DNA of 64,000 nucleotides from assembly GCA_963822215.1 (NCBI GenBank), contig CAWGGX010000004.1:1064937-1128936 (forward strand), written 5' to 3'. Position 1 is the stretch's first letter; each line of letters starts with the position of its first letter. This stretch comes from Roseiarcus sp963822215. GTDB lineage: Bacteria; Pseudomonadota; Alphaproteobacteria; Rhizobiales; Beijerinckiaceae. The position numbers were made by a program, and so were the translations under genes. A model generated the notes under the pieces. It was not told where the DNA came from, did no database searches, and saw only the letters and a list, made by a program, of their open reading frames with translations. Positions 16,534-25,660 of this stretch are shown here, piece by piece.

Positions 16534-18544
16534 ATGGCGGAGACGGACGGGCAAGCGCTGACGAAGCGGGACAAACCCTGGATCTTCCGCACCTATGCCG
16601 GCCACTCGACGGCGCGCGAGTTCGAACCGGCTCTACCGCCAGAACCTCGCCAAGGGCCAGACCGGGCTTTCGATCGCGTTCGATCTGCCGACGCAGACGG
16701 GCTATGACAGCGACCACATCCTGGCGCGCGGCGAAGTGGGGAAGGTCGGGGTCGCGATTTCCCACATCGGCGACATGCGCGCGCTGTTCGAGGAGATTCC
16801 TGTCGCCTCGATGAACACCTCGATGACCATCAACGCCACTGCGGCGTGGTTGCTGGCCCTCTACATTGCCGTCGCCGACGAGCAGGGCGCGCCGCGAAGC
16901 CAGCTTCAGGGTACGACCCAGAACGACATCATCAAGGAATATCTGGCGCGCGGCTCATACGTGTTCCCGCCAGACCCCTCGCTGAGGCTGACCAAGGACA
17001 TGATCCTGTTCTGCGCCCGCGAGGCTCCGAAGTGGAACCCGATGAACGTCTGCTCTTACCATCTGCAGGAGGCGGGCGCGACGCCGGTCCAGGAACTCTC
17101 CTACGCGCTCGCCACTGCCATCGCCGTGCTCGAGCGCGTCCGGCAGTCGGGCGAGGTCGACCAGAAGGCTTTCGCCAACGTGGTCGGGAGCATGTCGTTC
17201 TTCGTCAACGCCGGCATGCGCTTCATCACCGAACTCGCCAAGATGCGCGCGTTCGTCGAATTGTGGGATGAGATCACCCGCGACCGGTTCGGCGTCGCCG
17301 ACCCTTTGAAGCGACGTTTCCGCTACGGTGTGCAGGTCAACTCGCTCGGCCTTACCGAGCAGCAGCCGGAGAACAACGCCTATCGCATCCTGATCGAGAT
17401 GATGTCGGTGGTGCTGTCGAAGAACGCGCGCGCCCGCGCCGTCCAGCTGCCGGCGTGGAACGAGGCGCTCGGCCTGCCGCGCCCGTTCGACCAGCAATGG
17501 TCGCTGCGCCTGCAGCAGATCATGGCCTACGAGACCGACCTTCTGGAGTTCGGCGACATTTTCGACGGCAGCAAGGAGATCGCGTCGCTGGTCGCCAAAC
17601 TGAAGAGCGAAGCGCTCGCCGAGATCGCCGCGATCGACGCGATGGGCGGCGCAGTCAAGGCGATCGAGACCGGGGCGCTGAAGTCGAAGCTCGTCGAATC
17701 CAACACCCGCCGTATCGAGGCGATCGAACGAGGCGAGCGGATCGTCGTCGGCGTGAACGGCTTCACCAATTCCGAGCCGTCGCCGCTGACCGCGGACAAG
17801 AATTCGATCATGGTCCCCTCGGGCGAGGCGGAGGCCGAGCAGGTCGAAAGGCTCAAAGCTTGGCGAACGCAGCGAGACGAGTCGCGCGTACGCGAGGCGC
17901 TCACGGCGCTGCGGTCTGCAGCGGCGAGCGGAGCGAACATCATGCCCGCCTCGATCGAGGCGGCCAAAGCCGGGGCGACCACGGGAGAGTGGGGCGACGC
18001 CCTCCGGGCGGAGTTCGGCGAGTTCCGCGCCCCGACCGGCGTCTCGCCATACGCCCGGCAGGAAGCCGCGGGCTTGGACGCGCTACGCGGAGAGGTCGAG
18101 CGCGTCTCGCTCAAGCTCGGACGCCGGATCAAGTTTCTGCTCGGCAAGCCCGGCCTCGACGGCCATTCCAACGGCGCCGAGCAGATCGCCGCGCGCGCCA
18201 CCGACGCCGGAATGGAGGCGGTTTACGAGGGCATCCGCCTCACTCCAGCCGCCATCGTCGAGCGGGCCAAGGAGGGCGTCCACTGCGTCGGCCTGTCGAT
18301 CCTGTCAGGGTCGCACATCGCCCTCACCGAGGAGGTGCTGGCGCTCATGCGCGCGGCCGGACTCGAGCGCGTGCCGGTGATCGTCGGCGGCATCATTCCG
18401 CCTGTGGATGCCGATCGGCTGCGCGCGGCCGGCGTCGCGGCCGTCTACACGCCCAAGGATTTCGAGATCAACACGATGCTCGGCGCGATTGTCTTGGAAA
18501 TCGAGAAGCGCTTCGTCCCGGATCGAGCCGCGCAGGCAAGCTGA
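16534..18544 (+). CDS. ecm: ethylmalonyl-CoA mutase with an apparent 1-nt insertion
   Basis: The gene encodes the adenosylcobalamin-dependent mutase converting (2R)-ethylmalonyl-CoA to methylsuccinyl-CoA. ATG 16534 gives MAETDGQALTKRDKPWIFRTYAGHSTARE, the normal N-terminus. At 16621-16622 an extra T shifts the frame; dropping it restores SNRLYRQNLAKGQTGLSIAFDLPTQTGYDSDH and then about 640 residues to the stop at 18544. The catalytic barrel and the C-terminal B12 domain (GKPGLDGHSNGAEQIA with the DxHxxG motif; SILSGSH; GGIIPP) are otherwise intact. Total length, about 669 residues, fits the family. Either the base is a sequencing error or the gene is a recent pseudogene. The pathway neighbours ccr and mch argue for the former. 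Confidence 0.88.
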
Positions 18545-18581
18545 GCCGCCGCCGTGTCGCCGCAATCTTCCCGCGACGCCT

Positions 18582-19031
18582 TCAATTGTGGGCGACCAAG
18601 AGCAGAATTTCGGCCGCGATCAGAGAGGTCATCGAAGCTACGTAAGCCATCTGCAGGGTGATGGTCTTCCACCACAGAATGCGTGAGAACATCGCGCATT
18701 GGCGGGGGAGCGCGTCCCGATCCTGGTCCCGATCGAGCAAGAAGTCGAAATCCTCGGGATTCATCCTGCGCCTGATCGGGAATCGCTTGCGCCCCGGCCG
18801 CGGAAAGCGCGGATAGACCGAAATCAGCAGGTTCAGGAAAATGAACATGAACGGCACAAGCAGGATCGGCAGCGCCAGATAATGCGGATAGGAGTCTTTG
18901 TACTGGACGACCGTGCCCATCATGATCGCGACGAACAGCACGCCGATGTTCGCCTTGGCGTCGCTCAAGCGGATCGAATCGCTGTAGCCGACGAGAAGAT
19001 TGCGGAGCTTGGCGTTTCGGTCGTCAGCCAT
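18582..19031 (-). CDS. small membrane protein resembling Pycsar effectors (PycTM-like), copy A
   Basis: This 149-residue protein begins with a soluble stretch (LLVGYSDSIRLSDAKANIG). Two membrane segments follow (about 28-47 and 51-72), then a charged cytosolic part with RRMNPEDFDFL and CAMFSRILWWKTITLQ, and a third membrane segment at the C-terminus. The D-x-KAN motif entering the first helix and the TM-TM-loop-TM layout resemble PycTM (DUF5706) membrane effectors of cyclic-pyrimidine defence systems. No cyclase gene is next to it. It lies 19 bp after a clear paralogue (19051-19512). The assignment is by motif resemblance and needs a profile search. Confidence 0.5.
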   Translation of the reverse strand: MADDRNAKLRNLLVGYSDSIRLSDAKANIGVLFVAIMMGTVVQYKDSYPHYLALPILLVPFMFIFLNLLISVYPRFPRPGRKRFPIRRRMNPEDFDFLLDRDQDRDALPRQCAMFSRILWWKTITLQMAYVASMTSLIAAEILLLVAHN

Positions 19032-19050
19032 GCGCAGGCGCCTCTCGGGT

Positions 19051-19512
19051 TCACCTGTACCAGACGTAGAAGAGCAGGGCGATCGTGATCAAGATACACA
19101 CGATCGACAACATGAAACTGATGTTGATATAAAGCGACTTCCACCACAGGAGTTCGGACAGGACGGCGCAACGCAGCCTCAACTGCTCGAGTTCGTCCTC
19201 CGTCTGGATGTCGACGATGAAGTCCTCGGGAACCGCGGTGCGCGAGACGATGAAGTGCTTGGATCCGCGCTTCGGATAGCGCGGAATGAGGACCATGAAC
19301 AGGCAGAAATAGACGATCAGGAACGGCAGAAGGACGAACGGAATTGGGAGGTAGGTCGGAAATTTCGGATAGTTGTAGAGGATCGGCCCCATCATGAAGG
19401 CGACGAACAGGATGGCGATGTTGGCCTTGAAGTCCTGCGCGCGGATGGCGTCGGTGTATCCGGCGATGAGGCCGCGATAGGGCTGCGCGGGATCAGCGGC
19501 TGGCGTGGGCAT
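19051..19512 (-). CDS. small membrane protein resembling Pycsar effectors (PycTM-like), copy B
   Basis: This 153-residue paralogue of the next gene shares GYTDAIRAQDFKANIAILFVAFMMG, VPEDFIVDI and RCAVLSELLWWKSLYINI at the same positions. Layout is two membrane segments near the N-terminus, a charged loop and one C-terminal membrane segment ending FYVWYR. ATG 19512 is chosen because it aligns the N-terminus with the paralogue; the frame is open further upstream without family resemblance. The tandem pair is probably co-transcribed. Function is unknown; a nucleotide-gated membrane effector is one possibility. Confidence 0.5.
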   Translation of the reverse strand: MPTPAADPAQPYRGLIAGYTDAIRAQDFKANIAILFVAFMMGPILYNYPKFPTYLPIPFVLLPFLIVYFCLFMVLIPRYPKRGSKHFIVSRTAVPEDFIVDIQTEDELEQLRLRCAVLSELLWWKSLYINISFMLSIVCILITIALLFYVWYR

Positions 19513-19645
19513 GAGGTCGCAGAACGATCCCTTGTTGAGACGCGCGAACGCGCGGAGCGTCCTGAACCTCGAAAGGGCCTGTCCCCGCGCCTTTACGCAA
19601 TCAATTCGCGTGATCCGAGAGGACCTGTCAAGTCTCCGACGGGGC

Positions 19646-21031
19646 TCAAACTTCGTTTTCGACCGGCGGCGGCCAGGCTTTGGCGTCGTAGTCGACATTG
19701 CGGATCGCCAGCACCGCAAGCAGCATCAAGACGCTCGCGGCCAAGACGTAATAGGTCGAGGCGAGCGGGTTGCCGGTCGCCCCGACCAGCCAGGTGACGA
19801 CATAGGTCGCCGTGCCGCCGAAGATCGCCACGCCGAGCGAATAGCAGATCGCCATTCCCGTCGAGCGGACCGCTGGCGGAAACATCAGCGGGATCAGCAT
19901 GATGCCGACGCCAGCGCTGGCCGCATGCAGAAGGCTGAGCACCGCGATCGCGACAATCAGCGCCGCTCCGCTCGGATTGGCGACCAGAAGCTTCATCACC
20001 GGGAACAGCAGGAGCATCAAAAGCAGGCGCGGGACGATCGTAACAACGCGGACGCCGAAGCGGTCGGCGAGCAACCCGCCGCCGAGCGCGCCGAGGCCCC
20101 CGGTGATTCCGAGCGTCACCGTGCCGAGCATCGCCGTCGAGTCCGGAAGGTGCAGCGTGCGAATGGCGTAGGGGGTCATGGTGATGAGGAAATACTGGGT
20201 GATCGTGCCGCCGCTGACCAGGGCGAGACCGAGCAGAAGACCCGTCCAGTTGTTCCGCAGGACCGCCGCGACGATCGCTCCCGCGCCCTTCCGCCGGTGA
20301 TGCTCCGGGCTGTCGAGCGTCTCGACGAGCTGGCTGCGGATGTAGACGCCGACCGGCGCGACGAGGACGCCGAGGGCGAAAGGCACGCGCCAGCCCCAGT
20401 CGTTGTAGCTCGACTTGGTCAGGAGCAGCGCCAGGATCACGCCGATGAGGCCGCTGGCAAGGCTGCCAAGGTTCTGGCTGGCGAGTTGCCAGCTGGCGAA
20501 GAACATCCGCCGATTGGGCGGCGCAGCCTCGAGCATGAACATGGTGGCCGGCCCGACCTCGCCCCCAACGGCGAAGCCCTGCAGCAGGCGAGCGAGGATC
20601 AGCAGGATGGGCGCCCAGGCGCCGATTGCGGCGTAACCGGGCGTCACCGCGATCAGCGCGCTGCCGATCGCCATCAGCCCGATCGACAGGGTCATCGCAG
20701 GCCTGCGGCCGGCGCGGTCGCCATAGGCCCCGATCATCGCGCCGCCGAGGGGCCGGGCGATGAAGCCGACCCCGAAGGTCGCCGCCGCCGCGAGATCGCT
20801 CACAAAGACATTGTCGGAGGGAAAGAACGCCTGGCCGATCAGGCCCAGATAGGTTGCGTAGACGGTGAAGTCGAAGAACTCGAAGCCGTTGCCGAGAACC
20901 GCGGCGAAGACGCCTTTCGCGTCCAGCTTCGGACGCGCAACCGCGGGCGCGCTCACCGACTGAGCCAATCGCGACACTCCCGTTTTGGATTCCGTCGCGC
21001 CCAGCGTTTCAAGCGCCGTCCCATCTGTCAA
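19646..21031 (-). CDS. MFS transporter, metabolite:H+ symporter type
   Basis: This protein of about 460 residues has twelve predicted membrane segments. The hallmark loop motif is GAYGDRAGRRPAM between helices 2 and 3, and GNGFEFFDFTVYATYLGLIGQAFFP in helix 1 is typical of the MHS branch (citrate, proline/betaine, alpha-ketoglutarate and shikimate symporters). Substrate cannot be told. The longest frame starts at a TTG (21031); a GTG about 55 bases further in follows GGGAG and could be the true start. It follows the cysteine-hydrolase gene by 21 bp, so it probably belongs to the yggT-mch-hydrolase transcript. Confidence 0.85.
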   Translation of the reverse strand: MTDGTALETLGATESKTGVSRLAQSVSAPAVARPKLDAKGVFAAVLGNGFEFFDFTVYATYLGLIGQAFFPSDNVFVSDLAAAATFGVGFIARPLGGAMIGAYGDRAGRRPAMTLSIGLMAIGSALIAVTPGYAAIGAWAPILLILARLLQGFAVGGEVGPATMFMLEAAPPNRRMFFASWQLASQNLGSLASGLIGVILALLLTKSSYNDWGWRVPFALGVLVAPVGVYIRSQLVETLDSPEHHRRKGAGAIVAAVLRNNWTGLLLGLALVSGGTITQYFLITMTPYAIRTLHLPDSTAMLGTVTLGITGGLGALGGGLLADRFGVRVVTIVPRLLLMLLLFPVMKLLVANPSGAALIVAIAVLSLLHAASAGVGIMLIPLMFPPAVRSTGMAICYSLGVAIFGGTATYVVTWLVGATGNPLASTYYVLAASVLMLLAVLAIRNVDYDAKAWPPPVENEV

Positions 21032-21052
21032 CGTGGGCTTTTTTCGGGGCTG

Positions 21053-21655
21053 CTATCTGCGGTCGCCGCCTCGCCAGCGCTGACGCGCCTTGGCGGCAGC
21101 CGCCGCGATGAGGGTTGCGGAGGTGTCGACGACGCTCGCGTACTCGCCGTTGAGATGCGCGAGCGAAAGCGCATGCACGTCCTCAGCCGGCCAGCGCCGG
21201 CCTCTGAGGTCCACCTTGTCGACGGTCCAGCAGGCGTCGGAGACGACAAAAGTCTGGTAGCCGAGATTGCCAGCATGGCGCGCCGTCGCTTCGACCGAGT
21301 TCGAGGTCAGCACGCCGCAGATCGCCAGCGTGGTGGCGCCGATCTCGTCGAGCGCCGCCTCGAGGTCCGGGCGGATGAAGGCGCTGTTGGCAGATTTACT
21401 CACGACGCGCTCGCCCTCGAACGGCGTCGCGCAGGACTTGAATCGATGTCCCGGCGCGCCGGGCGCATAAGGCGAGTTCGGCTCGACCAAGTCGTGCCGG
21501 ACATGGATCAGCGGAAGCCCTTCCGCCCGCCAGCGCGCGATCAGCCGGGCGATGTTGTCCTCGGCGCTGGGATTGTTACGCGGACCCCAGCGTGCATCGT
21601 CGATCGCCTCCTGCACGTCAATGACGATCAGCGTCGCGTCGGCGGGCAGGCGCAT
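21053..21655 (-). CDS. cysteine hydrolase, isochorismatase-like family
   Basis: This 200-residue protein has the catalytic triad of the family: Asp in TLIVIDVQEAI, Lys in VVSKSANSAF and the nucleophile Cys in LAICGVLTSNSVEATARHAGNLGY. Members hydrolyse small amides or vinyl ethers, such as N-carbamoyl compounds and nicotinamide. The substrate here is unknown. Its ATG starts 1 base after the mch stop codon, so the two are translationally linked. Confidence 0.88.
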   Translation of the reverse strand: MRLPADATLIVIDVQEAIDDARWGPRNNPSAEDNIARLIARWRAEGLPLIHVRHDLVEPNSPYAPGAPGHRFKSCATPFEGERVVSKSANSAFIRPDLEAALDEIGATTLAICGVLTSNSVEATARHAGNLGYQTFVVSDACWTVDKVDLRGRRWPAEDVHALSLAHLNGEYASVVDTSATLIAAAAAKARQRWRGGDRR

Positions 21656-21656
21656 G

Positions 21657-22727
21657 TCACGCCCGACGCGGCGCGAGGGCCCAGTAGTCGAGATCGAGAA
21701 TGACGTTCGGCTCGTAGCCCTCGCCGTCGCGCAAGGGAAAATCGGCGCAGGGCCGGTTCTTGGTTGCGACCGTGCGGAGCCGCAAGGCGCCGAGATCGTC
21801 GCGTTTCGGCAGGACCGACGTCTCGAGAATTTCGCTCCAGGCGAACACCGTGTCGCCGGCAAACAGAGGCGCGACATGCCGGCCGCCGTTGATCGCGGCG
21901 ATGTGGAAGGCGTTGGCGAGGCCGTTGAAGCTCAGCGCGCGCGCGAGCGAGATCACGTGGCCGCCATAGATCAGGCGCCGGCCGAACCGGCCCTGCCCTT
22001 CGCTGTGCTGGTTGAAATGGACCTTGGCGGTGTTCTGGTAGATGCGGGTGGCGGTCATGTGCTCCGCCTCCTCGACGGTGACCCCCTCGACATGGTCGAT
22101 CCGCTCGCCGGCGACATAATCCTCGAACAGGTGCGGCGAGCCGCTGAGCGCAACGTCGAAGCCCGAGCGGACAATCGCCGGGCAGGCCGAGCCGAGATCT
22201 GCCACAGCGACCGCCGCTGGCAGATCGGGCACGACCGACTCAGGCGCCGGCGCGTGGTGGTCGCGCTTGCGCACCATCACCCAGCGCACGTAGTCGATCA
22301 CCGTCTCACTGCGCTGGTTCTGCCCGCGCGAACGCACATAGACGACGCCGCTCTGCCGGTTCGAGTTTTCCTTGAGGCCGATCACCTGGGACGTCGAGGA
22401 CAGCGTGTCGCCCGGATAGACTGCCGCGAGGAACCGGCAATCGGCGTAGCCGAGGTTGGCGACAGCGTTGAGCGAGACGTCCGGAACTGTTTTGCCGAAG
22501 ACGACATGGAAGGCGAGCAGGTCGTCGATTGGGCTACGCGGATAGCCGATCGCCTGGGCGAAGGTGTCCGCGCTCTGCGGCGCGAAGCGCGTGCCGTAGA
22601 GCGCAGAATAGAGCGAGGCGTCGCCGTCGCGAAGCGTGCGCGGCGTGGCGTGGCGCATGGTGTCGCCAATGCGGAAGTCCTCGAAGAACCGGCCGGCGGC
22701 GGTCTTGGGTGCGGGATCGTGGGTCAT
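21657..22727 (-). CDS. mch: mesaconyl-CoA hydratase (beta-methylmalyl-CoA dehydratase)
   Basis: This 356-residue protein has two MaoC-like hot-dog domains. The N-terminal run FFEDFRIGDTMRHATPRTL, ALYGTRFAPQSADTFA, PIDDLLAFHVVFGKTVPDVS and FLAAVYPGDTLSSTSQVIGLKEN is characteristic of mesaconyl-CoA hydratases of the ethylmalonyl-CoA pathway. The second domain carries HFNQHSEGQGRFGRRLIYGGHVISLARAL. The enzyme hydrates mesaconyl-C1-CoA to beta-methylmalyl-CoA. It lies about 4 kb from ecm and 5.5 kb from ccr, so three pathway steps are grouped here. It sits 5 bp after yggT and 1 bp before the hydrolase gene. Confidence 0.92.
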   Translation of the reverse strand: MTHDPAPKTAAGRFFEDFRIGDTMRHATPRTLRDGDASLYSALYGTRFAPQSADTFAQAIGYPRSPIDDLLAFHVVFGKTVPDVSLNAVANLGYADCRFLAAVYPGDTLSSTSQVIGLKENSNRQSGVVYVRSRGQNQRSETVIDYVRWVMVRKRDHHAPAPESVVPDLPAAVAVADLGSACPAIVRSGFDVALSGSPHLFEDYVAGERIDHVEGVTVEEAEHMTATRIYQNTAKVHFNQHSEGQGRFGRRLIYGGHVISLARALSFNGLANAFHIAAINGGRHVAPLFAGDTVFAWSEILETSVLPKRDDLGALRLRTVATKNRPCADFPLRDGEGYEPNVILDLDYWALAPRRA

Positions 22728-22732
22728 GGCGC

Positions 22733-23023
22733 TCAGAACACGTTGGGATAGATGTAATAGATGATGATCCGCTCGAGGAGCATGATTCCAAGCAGCAGGA
22801 CAATCGGCGACAAATCGAGGCCGCCTGTGCTGGGCAGGACGTTGCGGATCGGCCGCAGGAACGGTTCGGTCAAGGCGAGGAACAGATTCCAGGCGGTGCG
22901 CACGAGGTCGTTGCGCATGTTGACGACGCCGAAAGCGATCAGCCACGACAGGATGGCGCCGATAATGACGACCCAGGTGTACAGGTTCAGGACCACAAGA
23001 ACGATGTCGAGAATGGCGCGCAT
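22733..23023 (-). CDS. YggT family membrane protein
   Basis: This 96-residue protein has two hydrophobic segments (residues 3-29 and 68-90) and the YggT signature LTEPFLRPIRNVLPSTGGLDLSPIV. The family is inner-membrane and has been tied to osmotic or cell-division-associated functions in different bacteria; no activity is known. It heads the run of genes leading to mch. Confidence 0.9.
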   Translation of the reverse strand: MRAILDIVLVVLNLYTWVVIIGAILSWLIAFGVVNMRNDLVRTAWNLFLALTEPFLRPIRNVLPSTGGLDLSPIVLLLGIMLLERIIIYYIYPNVF

Positions 23024-23123
23024 GGATTCCCCAGAAGCTCCGAAACCCCGCCGCTCGACGCCGAACGCCGGTCTTGCCTGACCGTTGACACGACGGGGGC
23101 GCGCACGTAAAGAGCCGCGCGTC

Positions 23124-23502
<379 letters not shown>

Positions 23503-23535
23503 AAAAGCCCCGCCCGCCGTTGCGGGCGAGGCCTT
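23503..23535 (-). terminator. Rho-independent terminator after the DUF736 relic
   Basis: Read on the reverse strand, the sequence directly after the DUF736 stop forms a GC-rich hairpin (GGCCTCGCCCGC / GCGGGCGGGGC) with a 4-base loop followed by TTTT. Position and orientation fit termination of the DUF736 transcript. Confidence 0.7.
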
Positions 23536-23543
23536 GGCGCCGA

Positions 23544-23868
23544 TCACTGGGCGCTGGCCTTGCGGCTGCGGGACCAGATCAGCGAGTAGCCTGCGCCGTC
23601 TTCCGCGTCGAACAGGTTGGCGTAGATCGGCTGGGTGAAGGGAGGGATCGTCGAGCTTGACCGAGAGGTAGTCGCGGCCCTCGTTGGAGCGCTTCGATCA
23701 GGCGGCGCTGATCTCGGCCTTGCCGACGAACACGCGGTGGGAAGGGGCGTTGTCGTTGGCGCGGTTCGTTTCGGGCGCGATGCCCACGTTCTTGGCCTGC
23801 ACGCTGAGGGTGACGATCTGACCCTGGAACTCGTTGCCGACCTTCTTGAAGGAACCGATGCTGGCCAT
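23544..23868 (-). pseudogene. DUF736 family gene, broken by a stop and a frameshift
   Basis: The start MASIGSFKKVGNEFQGQIVTLSVQAKNV and NRANDNAPSHRVFVGKAEI identify DUF736, a roughly 105-residue family carried by integrative elements and plasmids of alphaproteobacteria. At 23698-23700 a TGA replaces the expected TGG in the AAWSKRSNEGRDYLSVKLDDPS segment. One extra base just after codes for DDPS then shifts the frame away from the normal ending (PIYANLFDAEDGAGYSLIWSR, visible in the next frame). Total length is 325 bases, one more than a multiple of three. It is a relic of mobile DNA 345 bp from tRNA-Ala. Confidence 0.85.
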
Positions 23869-24779
23869 TTGAAGTCTCCGTTCTGTCTTGAAGAGCCCGC
23901 GACCGCCGCGGCCTCGATGGCGATCGAAAGGCCGGAAGCGATCGGCGCCGCATCCGGAACCGACCGCAGCGGAGCGGAGGACGCCGTCCGAAGAACTTTG
24001 TTGTCGCGCGAGGAATGCGCGGGTCGGGGTCTCCGCACGGCTTGCCGTGCGGGGTGGCTCTCGCAGGGGAAGAAAGTTCGTAAGGCGGCATTGCGGCCCA
24101 GACGATCGAGGCGCAGCCGGCTTCCGGACAGATCAAGCCGAAAGAGGACGCCGCGGTCCGCGCGCGCCATGACAGGGAAGCCGGAGACGCATGGCTTGCC
24201 GTCGACCATTCCAAGGACAGGGGTCGACCCATGGTCAGGTCTCGCTCGGCGTTTGTAGGCGCGCAGGCTGGAAAAGCGCCTCGACCGAAGCCTCGCGCTC
24301 TGCGAAGCCCTGATCATGTGTCGTCGACGACTGCCCCCAAACCGAGCGCCAAGTTTGATGAAGCTCGAACGAGAACTGCGAACATCGGCGAGGATCATCG
24401 TAGAGAGCCTTGCAGCCAAGATCGACTGCGAACCTGCCGCCCCCTCGAAGACGGACGTGCTTACTGTCGATTGCACCGCTCAGGACGCAACCAGCCGCGT
24501 CGTTCATCGGCGTCAAGGCCCCAGCCGCGAGCCGGGTGACGTCAATTTGCGAAACTGCCGCTTGGCTCGGAATGCGTAGCCCTTCGAAGCGACCCAACTG
24601 TTCGACGCTGCGCGGCGACCGAGATTGATTTTGAAGCTCAGCAGTGGGAAATCGTTGGACGCCAACGGCAGGTGCCGGGAGGAAAGCAATCGGTGGCCCA
24701 ACGCAAGCATGGCGCCAAGAAGGGACAGTCGTCGCGGAGAGGCGAAGCCTCTGCTGGCGTTCGAAGCATCTCCGTGTCT
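23869..24779. other. gene-poor region, leader of DUF736 and degraded sequence
   Basis: No convincing gene is seen. Near 24033-24052 is a perfect hairpin (CCGCACGGC-TT-GCCGTGCGG) in what would be the leader of the DUF736 transcript. A reverse-strand open stretch at about 24235-24597 has no recognised similarity, and a nearby one in another frame suggests degraded coding DNA. Confidence 0.4.
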
Positions 24780-25529
24780 TTACGATCTTGCGACCAAGTT
24801 CTCCGCGAGTGACGGGGCGACGCGCAGCAACAGGGGAAGAAAGCGCGCCCGCCCGGGATAGACTTCTTTCGCGCCCTTCAAAGCCGCTGCGAGGGTCTGC
24901 TCGGCGACGCCCTTCGCCGACATCTTCGCGACGTTGCGATGCGCGACGGCCGGTGTGTCGACCACCGGCGGGGCGACCTCGGTCACGGAAATGTTCAGCG
25001 GCGCGAACTGACGCCTGAGGGACTTGCTCAGGCTGTGCAGCGCGGCCTTGGACGCCGAGTAGATGGGCGCCCGGGTCGCGGGCGTCAGTCCGTAGCCGGA
25101 ACTGACGATGACGATCGACGACCGCCCAGCGCGCTTGAGCCCCGGCAGAAAACCGCTGATCAGGTGGATCGCGCCGTCGAGATTCGAGCGGATCTCGGCC
25201 GTGAGGTCGAGGCTCTGCAGGCCGTCGCGAGTGAAGTCGATCTCACGCAGCCCGCCCGCGTTGCTGATCAGGAGGTCGATCCGCGGATGAGCGGCGGGAA
25301 CATCGCTCGCGAAGGCGCGCATCGCGGCGGCGTCGGAAACGTCGACCGGGCGACATTCGACGCCCGGATACTCGGTCGTGAGCTGGCTGAGCTTCTGCGC
25401 ATCGCGGCCGCATGTGACGACGGCGCAGCCGCGCGCCCGCAGAGCCGCCACGAACGCCTTGCCGATGCCCGACGATCCGCCGCTCACCACGGCGACCGGC
25501 GGCAAGTTTGTCTTGATTTCGTCAATCAT
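24780..25529 (-). CDS. short-chain dehydrogenase/reductase (DltE-like)
   Basis: This 249-residue protein has the cofactor motif VVSGGSSGIGKAF near the N-terminus, NAG in LISNAGGL, the catalytic Ser in IVIVSSGYG and YxxxK in YSASKAAL. All SDR catalytic residues are present; the cofactor preference is not clear. Substrate is unknown. ATG 25529 starts MIDEIKTNLPPVAVVSGG; the open frame upstream has no family resemblance. It follows the holin-like relic and acyl-CoA ligase genes on the same strand. Confidence 0.9.
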   Translation of the reverse strand: MIDEIKTNLPPVAVVSGGSSGIGKAFVAALRARGCAVVTCGRDAQKLSQLTTEYPGVECRPVDVSDAAAMRAFASDVPAAHPRIDLLISNAGGLREIDFTRDGLQSLDLTAEIRSNLDGAIHLISGFLPGLKRAGRSSIVIVSSGYGLTPATRAPIYSASKAALHSLSKSLRRQFAPLNISVTEVAPPVVDTPAVAHRNVAKMSAKGVAEQTLAAALKGAKEVYPGRARFLPLLLRVAPSLAENLVARS

Positions 25530-25660
25530 AGTTTCTCCGTTCCATGTGTCGGCGCCAGGCGCGCCACCGCGAAAACATGCGAAAAGGCGGCCGCGGATGG
25601 GCACGCGGAACGAAGCGGCCGCCAAAAGCGACCGCAGCGCCGTATGTCCGGCCATCGGGC

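Noticed and set aside
19505..21703. 732-codon forward open frame opposite the MFS and hydrolase genes
   Set aside because: Composition (Arg, Asp, His, Gln rich) is that of the antisense of high-GC genes, and the reverse strand holds clear MFS and isochorismatase motifs.
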